A stretch of DNA of 64,000 nucleotides from Treponema berlinense (GTDB lineage: Bacteria; Spirochaetota; Spirochaetia; Treponematales; Treponemataceae): positions 1-64,000 of the forward strand of contig NZ_FUXC01000002.1 in NCBI RefSeq assembly GCF_900167025.1. The letters are read 5' to 3'. Under the pieces are notes generated by a model, which was not told where the DNA came from, did no database searches, and saw nothing but the letters and a program-made list of their open reading frames with translations. Of the stretch, positions 24,240 to 33,200 are shown one piece after another. How positions within the stretch are numbered: the first letter of the stretch is position 1; each line of letters begins with the position of its first letter. A program made the position numbers and the translations under genes.

Positions 24240-27038
24240 ATGAAAAATTTAAAAATATTTAGTTTTTTTGCCTTGTTTTTTAGCTTTGCTTTTTTCTCAT
24301 GCAATTCGACGGCAGTTGAAAAAGACGAGTCTGTTCAAAAATTGCTGAAAGAAGGGCGTTACGAAGAAGCAAAAGGGCTTTTTATTACAAAAACCGACAT
24401 CAACGCTCAGGATAAAAACGGCGACACTGCGCTTCATGTCTGCGCACGGATTAACGAAGCTGATTTGATTGCTTTTTTTGCCTTTAAAAATGCCGACACG
24501 GAAATTGAAAATGCGGACGGCGATACTCCGCTTTTGGTTGCGGTAAAAAATGACAATATTGAATCTGCAAAAATTTTAATTCAGATGGGAGCCAATATTT
24601 TTGCAAAGGATGCCGCTGAAAATTCTGCACTCCAGCTTGCGCTCGCAAAAAATGAACTTTGGTACGAAGTAATGATTACCGAAAAAACCGGGCAGATTCG
24701 CGCTATAAATGGAGATTCGATTGTCCATTATTTTGTGCGGACGGACGACGAAAAGGCAATCGACTTTTGTATTAAAAAGCAGCTTCCGCTTTCTGTAAAA
24801 AACAACGAAGGCGATACTCCGCTTTCTCTGTGCTATAAGCGTGCAGACGAAACTGTTCCTGTCAGAATTGCAGCTGCGCTTTTGCAGGCTGGATGCGATT
24901 GTGAGCGAGGAGACTTTGCTTATTTTGAAGATTCTGTGCGTACTCACAACACGATGCTGCGTTTTGCCGACGGACAGACTCCTCTTCATCTTGCGACAAT
25001 TCTTGGTCATACGGGAATTGTAAATTACTTTCTCAACGAAAAAACTCCTGTCCGGATTTCGGATATTTTGCAGGCTCAGGATATTGCAGGTTCAACTCCA
25101 TTGCACGAAGCTGTTCGTTATGGACGCGTAGAAATTGCAAAGATTTTGCTCGATGCCGGTGCGAAGGTTGATGCCATCGATGCTGTCGGAAAATCGCCTT
25201 TCCTGCTTATAATTCCTGCGGAAAAACAGCTTGAAATGTACAATGTGCTTTTGGCTGCGAGTGCCGATGTTACTCAAAAAGATATGTATGGCGATACTGT
25301 TCTTCATGTCTGCACAATGGCTGCTGTAAAGACAGATGTGCTTTCTGTCCTTATAAACCACGGCGCGCCTGTAAACGAAAGAAACAAAAAAGGTGTAACT
25401 CCGCTCAGCCTTGCAATCGAAAAAAACAATACTGAACACGTGATTTTTTATGCCCGCGCAGGTGCCGACATAAATGCAGAAGATATGGAAGGAAACACAC
25501 CTCTTACACTTGCGCTCGAAAGTCCTTCGATTGATATGCTCAAAACTTTGATTACTCCTCAGAACGTGCTTTCTAAGGACAGTGCCGGAAATACTCCTCT
25601 GCACATTGCGCTTATAAAAGACAGTCCGTTCGACTACATAAAATTTCTCGTGGAAACTGGAGCGGATGTAAACGCGCGTAATAAAGACGGAGATTCTGTT
25701 CTTTTCCTTGCTGTCCGCAAAAATAAAAAAGATGTCGGCGACCTTTTGCTTTCAAAAAATGCCGATATTTTTGCTTCAAACACAGAAAACAATTCTCCGC
25801 TTCGCATTGCCCTTACTCAGGGTGGAGAAGTGCAGGACTGGCTTATTACCAGCCAGACATTGAACGCTTCTGACGGTTCTGGCAATTCTCCTCTTCATTA
25901 TGCATGCGAGTGGAAGCTCGACGAAGCTGTTTCTGCCCTTATTCAAAAAGGCGCAAATGTGAATGCTGTAAATGCAAATGGAGAATCCGCCCTCTTTGCA
26001 GCCGTAAAGGCTGATTCACCTTCGACAATAAATATTCTTGTCGAAAACGGAATTATTACGGACACCCGTTCAAACCTTACACGCGATCATCTTGGAAACA
26101 CTCCGTTGCACTATGCTGTAAAATGGAACAGTCTTCAGGCTGCGCAGTCAGTAATTTCTCTTGGATTCGATGTAAACTCTCAAAACCTTTCTGGAAAAAC
26201 AGCCTTGAGCGACTGCTGCCGTTCGGACAAGAAGCAGATGGCAGTTCTTCTTATACAAAACGGAGCAAACGTAAATTCTACTGATGTGACTGGCCGTTCT
26301 GTTCTTGTAGACGCAATCCAGAGCGGAAACGAAGAAATGGTAAACTTATTGCTCGAAAAAGGAGCAAATCCGCTTATTCAGGAAATGAACGGACGCAATT
26401 CGTTCCATGAAGCGGCCTTAGGCGGAAATATAAAAATCATAGATTTGATTCGCTCTGCAGGCGGAAACCCTCTCAGCCGCGACACTTACGGCGACAGTCC
26501 GTTCAGCTTGGTTTTGAATTATGATGAAACCGTTCTGAGGGCTGTGCTCGGCACAAACCGCAACATTGTCGATTCTGACGGAAATACTCCGATTCACATT
26601 GCCGTAGAAAAGAAAGTTTCTGCACAAAAACTCGATACACTTATAAAAATGGGCTATCCGGTAAGCCAGCGCAACGGAAAAGGCGTAACTCCGCTCAATA
26701 TGGCGATTACTAACGGTCAAAAAAGCCTTGCCCTTACTTTGATTGAACGCGGAGCAGACCCGTTTGCGGCAACAATAACTGGCGACAACGCCCTTACAAA
26801 CGCATTTAAAAACGGAAATGTCGAAATCCTTGATGCAATCTGTAAGTACAATGCGCGCAAAACCGACACCGCCGGCGACTCAATCCTGCACTATGCGGCC
26901 AGACTTGCAAACGACGTTCAGGTTCGGCATCTTCTTGAGCTTGGACTTGACCGGGCTGCAAAAAATCTCAGTGGCGAAACTCCTTCAAAAATGGCTGCCC
27001 GCTGGAATAGACCTGCAATTGCAGAATTGCTAAAATAA
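24240..27038 (+). CDS. Large ankyrin-repeat lipoprotein
   Basis: 932 aa. Signal peptide with spirochete lipobox ending at C21, so the mature protein should be lipid-anchored outside the cytoplasmic membrane. Almost the whole chain is made of about 25 ankyrin units of roughly 33 residues, shown by recurrent G-TPLH-A and LL..GA-VN..... patterns (for example GNTPLHYAV, GADVNARNKDG). Ankyrin arrays bind proteins; the surface position points to an envelope or host-contact scaffold, which is inference. A TTG upstream at 24219 opens the frame, but ATG 24240 has a GGGAG site and begins the signal peptide. Confidence 0.88.
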   Translation: MKNLKIFSFFALFFSFAFFSCNSTAVEKDESVQKLLKEGRYEEAKGLFITKTDINAQDKNGDTALHVCARINEADLIAFFAFKNADTEIENADGDTPLLVAVKNDNIESAKILIQMGANIFAKDAAENSALQLALAKNELWYEVMITEKTGQIRAINGDSIVHYFVRTDDEKAIDFCIKKQLPLSVKNNEGDTPLSLCYKRADETVPVRIAAALLQAGCDCERGDFAYFEDSVRTHNTMLRFADGQTPLHLATILGHTGIVNYFLNEKTPVRISDILQAQDIAGSTPLHEAVRYGRVEIAKILLDAGAKVDAIDAVGKSPFLLIIPAEKQLEMYNVLLAASADVTQKDMYGDTVLHVCTMAAVKTDVLSVLINHGAPVNERNKKGVTPLSLAIEKNNTEHVIFYARAGADINAEDMEGNTPLTLALESPSIDMLKTLITPQNVLSKDSAGNTPLHIALIKDSPFDYIKFLVETGADVNARNKDGDSVLFLAVRKNKKDVGDLLLSKNADIFASNTENNSPLRIALTQGGEVQDWLITSQTLNASDGSGNSPLHYACEWKLDEAVSALIQKGANVNAVNANGESALFAAVKADSPSTINILVENGIITDTRSNLTRDHLGNTPLHYAVKWNSLQAAQSVISLGFDVNSQNLSGKTALSDCCRSDKKQMAVLLIQNGANVNSTDVTGRSVLVDAIQSGNEEMVNLLLEKGANPLIQEMNGRNSFHEAALGGNIKIIDLIRSAGGNPLSRDTYGDSPFSLVLNYDETVLRAVLGTNRNIVDSDGNTPIHIAVEKKVSAQKLDTLIKMGYPVSQRNGKGVTPLNMAITNGQKSLALTLIERGADPFAATITGDNALTNAFKNGNVEILDAICKYNARKTDTAGDSILHYAARLANDVQVRHLLELGLDRAAKNLSGETPSKMAARWNRPAIAELLK

Positions 27039-27046
27039 AGAATCTT

Positions 27047-27092
27047 AAAGCAAAAACTCCAGAAGTTCATTTTGGGCTTTTGGAGATGCTTT
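27047..27092 (+). other. Hairpin upstream of the Bax-inhibitor-1 gene
   Basis: Arms aaagca/tgcttt and ctccagaag/cttttggag (one G-T wobble) form a two-part stem in the gap between the ankyrin lipoprotein and the BI-1 gene. No T run follows, so termination is not assured. Confidence 0.35.
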
Positions 27093-27120
27093 AAAATCTG
27101 ATTTTCGAGGTTTTTTGCTT

Positions 27121-27870
27121 ATGACACAGACAAAATCGCTCCGCTTGACAGTTGCGGAAAAATCACAGTTTTTAAGCCGTTGCTACGGCTGGATGGCATT
27201 TGCGCTTTTTTTGAGCGCAGTTGTCGCATATTTTACGGCCGCAAACCTTTTTACCCAGACATTGGACGGACACATGCAGCTTTCATATCTTGGCAAAATG
27301 CTTTTTGCAGGACGTGGAATGGGATTTATGCTTTTGTGCTTCCTCGAAATCGCAGTCGTAATTTTTTTAACAGCAAAAATCCGCACAATGAGCGTTTTTA
27401 CGGCAAGATTTTCTTTTATACTTTATTCTGTTATAAACGGAATTTCGCTTTCCAGCATTTTTGCAGTTTACCAGATTGCTTCGATTGCAAACGCCTTTCT
27501 CGCAACATCGGCTACCTTTGTCGTAATGTGCATCTACGGTTCAAAAACAAAATCCGACCTTACAAAGCTCGGCCGTTACTGCGTTATGGGACTTTTGGGA
27601 ATCCTTCTTGCGACTCTTCTGCATTTTATCTTGGAATTTTTTACAGGAGCGCCGCTTGCTATGCTGGATTTGCTTGTAAGCATTGCAACAGTTCTTGTTT
27701 TTACGGGGCTCACCGCTTACGACAGCCAGAAAATCTTAAAAACAGCCGAAAATTCAAAAAACACGGACGATTACAAAAAAGTTGCAATCCTCGGTGCGCT
27801 TGAACTTTACCTCGACTTTATAAATATTTTGCTTGCACTGTTAAAACTTTTCGGAAAAAGAAAAGATTAG
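27121..27870 (+). CDS. Bax inhibitor-1/YccA family membrane protein
   Basis: A 249-aa integral membrane protein with about seven helices. Family features include FLSRCYGWMAFAL near the start and the C-terminal TGLTAYDSQKI segment followed by a tail with LGALELYLDFINI. Bacterial members act as pH-sensitive calcium leak channels or interact with FtsH-type proteases; which applies here cannot be told. ATG 27121 has a GAGG site about ten bases upstream; the TTG at 27115 is less likely. A GC-rich repeat follows the stop codon. Confidence 0.88.
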   Translation: MTQTKSLRLTVAEKSQFLSRCYGWMAFALFLSAVVAYFTAANLFTQTLDGHMQLSYLGKMLFAGRGMGFMLLCFLEIAVVIFLTAKIRTMSVFTARFSFILYSVINGISLSSIFAVYQIASIANAFLATSATFVVMCIYGSKTKSDLTKLGRYCVMGLLGILLATLLHFILEFFTGAPLAMLDLLVSIATVLVFTGLTAYDSQKILKTAENSKNTDDYKKVAILGALELYLDFINILLALLKLFGKRKD

Positions 27871-27878
27871 AAAAAATA

Positions 27879-27974
27879 GGGCGTTGCCTGCGTTCGCAGG
27901 CCGCTCTGTCCAGGGTTCTATTGCTCCACTTCGTTTTGCAACGTGCCTTGCACGCCCTTCCCGCCGCTAACGCA
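27879..27974. repeat. GC-rich intergenic repeat, copy 5
   Basis: Between convergent genes. Opens with agggcg, contains hairpin gcctgc-gttc-gcaggc, and ends cacgcccttcccgccgctaacgc. Its reverse complement carries aacgaagtggagcaat, shared with copy 2. Confidence 0.7.
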
Positions 27975-27984
27975 TTTTTAAGCC

Positions 27985-28698
27985 TTATTTGTAAATCAAA
28001 AAAATAGCAGGAATCTTTGAAAGTTCAGGTTTTTGAGTTTTTTTCCACTGGGCAATTGTTTTTGTCTTTATAAACTGTTTTTCTGTTGTAATTCCAGCCG
28101 CAACGCAAAGTTTTGTTTCTGGGCGGCAGATTCTCAAAATTGCCTCAAACATTTTTTCGTTTCTGTAGGGAGTTTCGATAAAAAGCTGGGTCTGGTCTTC
28201 TTTGTACATTCTGTTTTCGAGCTGTTTAAGCTTTGACTCGCGTTCGCCGTTTTTGACAGGAAGATAACCGTTAAAAGCAAAATTCTGTCCGTTAAAACCG
28301 CTCGCCATAATTGCCATAATCATTGAATTTGGACCTGTCAGCGGAATTACTTCAAGATTTTTTTTATGGGCAATCTCAACAGCTCTGCTTCCGGGATCTC
28401 CTACGGCAGGGCAGCCGGCGTCGCTCAAAACTCCCATCGGTTCGCCTTTTTCAAGAAAACTTAAAATCTTGCTTAAATCTTTTTTTTCGTCTGTGTGCTC
28501 GCTTAGTTCAGTAAAAGTACATTCATCTATCGGAAAATTCTTATCAAGTTCAATCAAAAATCTAACTGCGCACTTCCTGCTTTCTACAATAAAATGCCGT
28601 ATATTTTTTACTGTTTCGATATTTTTTGACGGAATAACGCTTTCAATTTCTGTGTTTTCGCCAAGTTTGTTCGGAATTAAATAAAGGGCTGGTTTCAT
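27985..28698 (-). CDS. SAM-dependent methyltransferase of the tetrapyrrole methylase fold (RsmI-like)
   Basis: A 237-aa enzyme of the RsmI/YraL type. It has the SAM-binding GVLSDAGCPAVGDPGS segment, PLTGPNSMIMAIMASGFNGQNFAFNGYLP and the FIETPYRN motif, all typical of 16S rRNA C1402 2'-O-methyltransferases. This shorter form is a divergent subgroup, so the exact substrate is less certain. The frame extends to 28734, but the ATG at 28698 lies seven bases after a perfect TATAAT and begins the conserved part. Divergent from the outer-membrane gene at 28902. Confidence 0.82.
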   Translation of the reverse strand: MKPALYLIPNKLGENTEIESVIPSKNIETVKNIRHFIVESRKCAVRFLIELDKNFPIDECTFTELSEHTDEKKDLSKILSFLEKGEPMGVLSDAGCPAVGDPGSRAVEIAHKKNLEVIPLTGPNSMIMAIMASGFNGQNFAFNGYLPVKNGERESKLKQLENRMYKEDQTQLFIETPYRNEKMFEAILRICRPETKLCVAAGITTEKQFIKTKTIAQWKKTQKPELSKIPAIFLIYK

Positions 28699-28705
28699 AA
28701 AAAAC

Positions 28706-28734
28706 ATTATAAAATTTGCCGAAAAAAATTGCAA
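28706..28734 (-). promoter_or_regulatory. Promoter of the RsmI-like gene, leaderless configuration
   Basis: On the minus strand TTGCAA (28734-28729), exact 17-base spacer, TATAAT (28711-28706), then seven bases and the ATG at 28698. No Shine-Dalgarno is present. Confidence 0.7.
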
Positions 28735-28901
28735 TTTTAGAGATTTGTAGTAAAAATGATTTACAGAAGAAACCTCTTTATATTTTTTTTGTTCTACAAT
28801 TGATAATATCGAGAATTTTTCAATAGAAAATATTATAATATAAGGAAACTGTTTTATCTGATTCAGTTTTTATTTTCAGGTAAAAATACAGGAGTTTATG
28901 T

Positions 28902-29951
28902 ATGTTAAAAAAAATTATCGCATCAGCCGTTTTATGTGCTGGTGCAGCCTTGTATGCGTATAATCCTCCGGCAGGCGGACAAAATCTTCTTCGCATTTCT
29001 TCTCCGGAACTTTTGAGTGAGGGAGCTTCTGCTGCTGGCGGAGCTTTGTATTCGGTTTCTCCGGATTCTGTCGTAAATAATCCTGCTCTTACGGCTTTTG
29101 AACAGCGTGCTGTTTTAAATCTTTCAGGCACAATGCTTTTTGACAGCAAGGACGAATCTGATAAATCTGTCGGCGGAGCTTTTGAAGGCGGTATTCTTCT
29201 TCCTTCGAGATGGTGCGTTTCTTCATTTTTAGTTCAGGGCGTTTTTGTGCCGTTTTATGACATGCACTTGGGAAATTCTTTTAACTTTACGGCAAATGTA
29301 GCAAAAGATGTGACTGACAAACTTTCTGTTGGAGTGAGCGCCGAGCTCGGAGTTTTTTATGGTCATAATTCTGACTGGCGTGGCGGCGTAAATTTGGGCG
29401 CTTTTTATGACTTCGGCGAAGCTGGATTTTTTAAAGACATTCGTTTTGGCGCAGTCCTGCTAAATATTGGAAAACAGCTTGGAAATACGACTGTTCTTGG
29501 AATTACAGGCAGCGAAGCGTCTGAATGGCCGGGAATTGCAACTCCAAAAATAGGAGCGGCCGCAACCTTCTTTGAGCAAAACAATTTTAAGGCTGGAGCA
29601 AGCCTTGATTTTTCTTTTCCTTCGTTCCAGAATTTTGTGTGCGATGCAGGACTCCAGTTGCTTTTTGCTGACGTAATAAAAGTAAGTTCTTCGTGGGAAT
29701 ACGACGCCAGGGAATTTTCTGAGGGTTCAAAAAATATATTGCCTTCTGTCGGAGTAAGTTTCCAGTTCAAATTTAATTCCAAGAACGGTTCTCTTTTGGC
29801 AAAAAAAGGCTGGGAACAGAGCGAAATGACTGTAAGCGGTGCCTGGAAGCAGCTTTACAAAAACGTGAATGCAGTCAGCGCCGGAGCAAAAATCAACCTT
29901 GGACTTAAAGACACCCAGGCTCCAGAAATTATCCTTTGGGGAGAAAAATAG
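28902..29951 (+). CDS. UPF0164/PorV-like outer-membrane beta-barrel protein
   Basis: A 349-aa exported protein. Signal peptide ends at about residue 19 (ALYA before YNPPAGG). The N-terminal LLSEGASAAGGALYSVSPDSVVNNPAL resembles the UPF0164 family of treponemes and PorV/FadL-type barrels, where a GG..A....DA....NPA pattern is typical. The rest is alternating amphipathic strands. Role could be transport of hydrophobic compounds, or assembly of surface structures; not decided by sequence. ATG 28902 has an AGGAG site. It is followed three bases after its stop by the OmpA-like gene, so the pair is an operon. Confidence 0.75.
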   Translation: MLKKIIASAVLCAGAALYAYNPPAGGQNLLRISSPELLSEGASAAGGALYSVSPDSVVNNPALTAFEQRAVLNLSGTMLFDSKDESDKSVGGAFEGGILLPSRWCVSSFLVQGVFVPFYDMHLGNSFNFTANVAKDVTDKLSVGVSAELGVFYGHNSDWRGGVNLGAFYDFGEAGFFKDIRFGAVLLNIGKQLGNTTVLGITGSEASEWPGIATPKIGAAATFFEQNNFKAGASLDFSFPSFQNFVCDAGLQLLFADVIKVSSSWEYDAREFSEGSKNILPSVGVSFQFKFNSKNGSLLAKKGWEQSEMTVSGAWKQLYKNVNAVSAGAKINLGLKDTQAPEIILWGEK

Positions 29952-29953
29952 TT

Positions 29954-32900
29954 ATGAATAAAAAATATTTTTTTGCAGCATTGGCACTTGCTTTTTCAGC
30001 ATCGGTTTTTGCAGAAAAAGGCCCGGTTTATATTTCTCCAAACAACGATGGCGTTCAGGACGTTCTTGAAGTTCCTCTTCAGATAAAAGAAAAACGCTAC
30101 GTGACCGAATGGAGTTTTACCGTAAAAAACGAAAAGGGCGAAGTTGTCCGCACAATCGGCAATAAAGAAAAACGTCCTGAAAAACTCGGACTCAAAAAGT
30201 TTTTTAAGCAGCTTGTTGCTCCAAAAACTGGTGTGACAATTCCAGAAACTGTAGTTTGGAACGGCGTCATGGACAACGGCGAAACCGCTCCAGACGGAAC
30301 ATATTACTATTCTTTCAGCGCAACAGACGACAACCAAAACACTGCTTCTACAAGAGAATTTGTCGTAATCGTTGACAATACAGCTCCAGAAATTGACCTT
30401 GTCCAGCCAAGCCAGGATGCAAAAATCTTTGGTGAAGGAGCAAAATCTGTTCTTACAATAAAACAGTCTGGTTCACTTGAAGATTTGTGGACTGGAACTT
30501 TTTACGATTCTGTCGGAGTTCCTGTACGCGTGTTTAAATGGACAGAAAGCGAACCGTTGAAATTTGATTGGGCCGGAACTGACGGCAACGGTGTTTTTGT
30601 AAAAGACGGCGTCTATTCTTATAGAATTACTGCAACAGACCGTGCAGGAAACGTTTCTGCGCCGGCTATGATTTCAAATATCATTTATTCCGCAGAAAAA
30701 CCTGCTGTAAACATTACTCTCAGCGGAAACAGATATTTTTCTCCAAATGGCGATGGCGTAAACGATGCTGTTTTATTCAATGTAAAAATTCCTGCTCCAA
30801 ATCAGGCAAAAACTGGAAACAAACTTGTTGAGTGGAAGGTTGCAATCGAAGACAAGAACGGAAACGCGATCCGCACTTATTCGGGAACTGACAATCCTCC
30901 GGAAAATATTGAATTTGACGGAAAAACTGACTCTGAACAGGTTGCTCCAGAAGGAACTTACTATGCGAAGGTTACGGCGAAATATCTCAACGGTTTTGAA
31001 CCTGATCCTTTAAAGTCTCCTGTATTCACTCTCGACAACACCGCTCCAACTGCGACTGTAACAATAAAAAATTCAACTTTCTCTCCAGACGGAGATGGCA
31101 ATCTTGATTTGCTCGAAATTGCACAGGCGACAGTAAGCAATTCGCTTTCGCCGGTTTCGGACTGGACAGGAACAATTTTTGATTTAGAGGGAAATGTCGT
31201 AAAGAAGTTTGAATTTGGTTCATATTTGCCGGAAAAATTAAACTGGGACGGACTTGATTCAAAAAATATTCTTTCAAAAGACGGAAATTATAAATACGTT
31301 TTGACTGCAAACGATGCCGCAGGAAATTCAACAAAAATCGAATCTCCTCACTTTGCGCTTGATACAAGCAAAACCGAACTTATTCTTACTGTAAGTCCTG
31401 CCGCATTCAATCCGGCTTCGGCAAGCGTAAAATTTGTTCCGGTAGTAAAGAGCGGCGAAGTAGAGCATTATTCTCTTGAAATCCATGGCGAAAACGGAGA
31501 GCTGGTTTGGGCTCAGAATGCACAAAAATCTCTTCCTTCAGAAATAAAATGGAACGGTCTTGCCTCGAACGGAAGCCGCTGTGCAGACGGAAGTTATTCT
31601 GCAAAACTTTCTGTAAAATCTAAAAACGGTTCCGAGGCTTCTGCTTCAAGCCAGCCGTTTACAATTGACAGCATTGCGCCTTCAATCGAAATTTCTGTTC
31701 CTTATACAGTATTCTCCCCAGACGGAGACGGAAACAGGGATGTTGTTCCTGTGACTGTAAATTCATCTTACGAAGAAAAATGGACTGCAAAAATTGTTGA
31801 TTCAAAGGCCACTGTTGTAAAATCTTACGAATGGAAGGGCAAGGTTCCGAATTTCGAATGGGATGGAACGGACGACAGCGGAAACAAGGTTGTGGACGGT
31901 CTTTACAAGATTGTATTTGCTTCGGTTGATTCCGCAGAAAACCGTGCCGATGCAGAAATTGCCGGTCTTAAAGTTGACAAGCGCGAAACAAAGGCTTATG
32001 TGACTGCTGATCTTGAATACTTTGCTCCAAACGGAGATGGAATTGCCGATATTCAGAAATTTACTGTAAGAACGAGTGTTGCCGATGGAATTTCTGAATG
32101 GAAATTTGCAATTACAAGCGCAGAAGGCAAGGTTGTAAGACAGTGGACAAACGAGCAGTCAAAAGATTTGCCAGCCGTAATAAATTGGGACGGAACCGAT
32201 GCTGACGGAAAAGTTGTCGAAGGCGTATTTACCGGAAACCTTTCAATTTCTTACGAAAAGGGAAATATTGTAAATGCCGTTTCATCTGCATTTATCTGTA
32301 CTGTAACTCCTCCTCAACTTTCTGTAAAAACAGCGCCTCGCTACTTCTCTCCAGACAATGACGGCGAAGACGATGACCTTTACATTCAGCTTAAAGGAAA
32401 CAGCACTGTTCCATTAAAGAACTGGTCATTTGTCGTAAAAGATCCAGAAAACGGAAAAATATTCTGGTCTGTAAACGGAAAATCAACGATTACAGAACGG
32501 CTTGTATGGGACGGACGCGGAAACAACGGTGAACTTGTTCAGTCTGCAATGGATTATCCTTATGTATTTACAGCAACCGACACTCTTGGCATGACAAGTA
32601 CTGTAGAAGGAAAAATCAGCGTAGACGTTCTTGTAATCCGTGTTGGCGATGTTCTCAAGATGGCAGTTCCATCAATCATCTTCCGTTCAGACGCAGCAGA
32701 CTTTAAGACCGAAGATGAGCTAAAAGGCGGAATTACACTTGCTCAAAAGACAAACAACGAACGCGTTCTTAAGAGAATTGCAGAAATTTTGAACAAATTC
32801 AAAAATTACACTGTAACAATCGAAGGTCATGCAAACAACGTTTCTGGAACTGAAGCAGAAGAAACTCAGGATACTGTACAGTACGGAAAAGCCCTTAAGC

Positions 32901-33070
32901 CTCTTTCTCAGGAACGTGCAGAGTTTGTAAAAGAACAGCTCAAGAAAAACGGAGTGGATTCTGCCCGTCTTACAGCTGTCGGCCGCGGTGGAAGTCAGCC
33001 AGTTGTTGCAAGAAGCGACAAAGACAACTGGTGGAAAAACCGCCGTGTTGAATTCATTCTTAACAAATAA
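29954..33070 (+). CDS. OmpA-domain protein with FlgD-type Ig repeats
   Basis: 1038 aa with a cleavable signal peptide (about 1-20, SVFA before EKGPVY). Six repeats of about 130-150 residues follow. Each opens with a YFSPNGDGVND-type acidic loop (variants SPNNDG, SPDGDG, APNGDG, SPDNDG) and contains W.G...GN...DG.Y.Y....D.AGN, as in FlgD Ig-like and gliding-motility-type domains; the acidic loops may bind calcium. The C terminus (about 930-1038) is an OmpA/MotB peptidoglycan-binding domain (VTIEGHANNVSG, LSQERAEFVKEQL, NRRVEFIL). It probably ties a periplasmic or outer-membrane structure to the cell wall. Start ATG 29954 is three bases after the upstream gene and has a GGGAG site. Confidence 0.85.
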   Translation: MNKKYFFAALALAFSASVFAEKGPVYISPNNDGVQDVLEVPLQIKEKRYVTEWSFTVKNEKGEVVRTIGNKEKRPEKLGLKKFFKQLVAPKTGVTIPETVVWNGVMDNGETAPDGTYYYSFSATDDNQNTASTREFVVIVDNTAPEIDLVQPSQDAKIFGEGAKSVLTIKQSGSLEDLWTGTFYDSVGVPVRVFKWTESEPLKFDWAGTDGNGVFVKDGVYSYRITATDRAGNVSAPAMISNIIYSAEKPAVNITLSGNRYFSPNGDGVNDAVLFNVKIPAPNQAKTGNKLVEWKVAIEDKNGNAIRTYSGTDNPPENIEFDGKTDSEQVAPEGTYYAKVTAKYLNGFEPDPLKSPVFTLDNTAPTATVTIKNSTFSPDGDGNLDLLEIAQATVSNSLSPVSDWTGTIFDLEGNVVKKFEFGSYLPEKLNWDGLDSKNILSKDGNYKYVLTANDAAGNSTKIESPHFALDTSKTELILTVSPAAFNPASASVKFVPVVKSGEVEHYSLEIHGENGELVWAQNAQKSLPSEIKWNGLASNGSRCADGSYSAKLSVKSKNGSEASASSQPFTIDSIAPSIEISVPYTVFSPDGDGNRDVVPVTVNSSYEEKWTAKIVDSKATVVKSYEWKGKVPNFEWDGTDDSGNKVVDGLYKIVFASVDSAENRADAEIAGLKVDKRETKAYVTADLEYFAPNGDGIADIQKFTVRTSVADGISEWKFAITSAEGKVVRQWTNEQSKDLPAVINWDGTDADGKVVEGVFTGNLSISYEKGNIVNAVSSAFICTVTPPQLSVKTAPRYFSPDNDGEDDDLYIQLKGNSTVPLKNWSFVVKDPENGKIFWSVNGKSTITERLVWDGRGNNGELVQSAMDYPYVFTATDTLGMTSTVEGKISVDVLVIRVGDVLKMAVPSIIFRSDAADFKTEDELKGGITLAQKTNNERVLKRIAEILNKFKNYTVTIEGHANNVSGTEAEETQDTVQYGKALKPLSQERAEFVKEQLKKNGVDSARLTAVGRGGSQPVVARSDKDNWWKNRRVEFILNK

Positions 33071-33088
33071 AATTTAAACTTATACAAA

Positions 33089-33183
33089 AGCGGACTTGTT
33101 AAAAACTAAGACTTGCAGCGATTTTGGTAAAAAAAAGCCAATCGCTGTTAAAAATAAAACTTGTTTGACAGTCCGCTTTTTTT
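33089..33183 (+). terminator. Nested-stem terminator after the OmpA-like gene
   Basis: Outer arms agcggact (33089-33096) and agtccgct (33170-33177) followed by a run of T. Inner arms cagcgatt (33116-33123) and aatcgctg (33140-33147). The outer right arm contains a TTGACA-like sequence just upstream of the next gene. Confidence 0.6.
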
Positions 33184-33200
33184 CTGGAAAAAATTACAAA

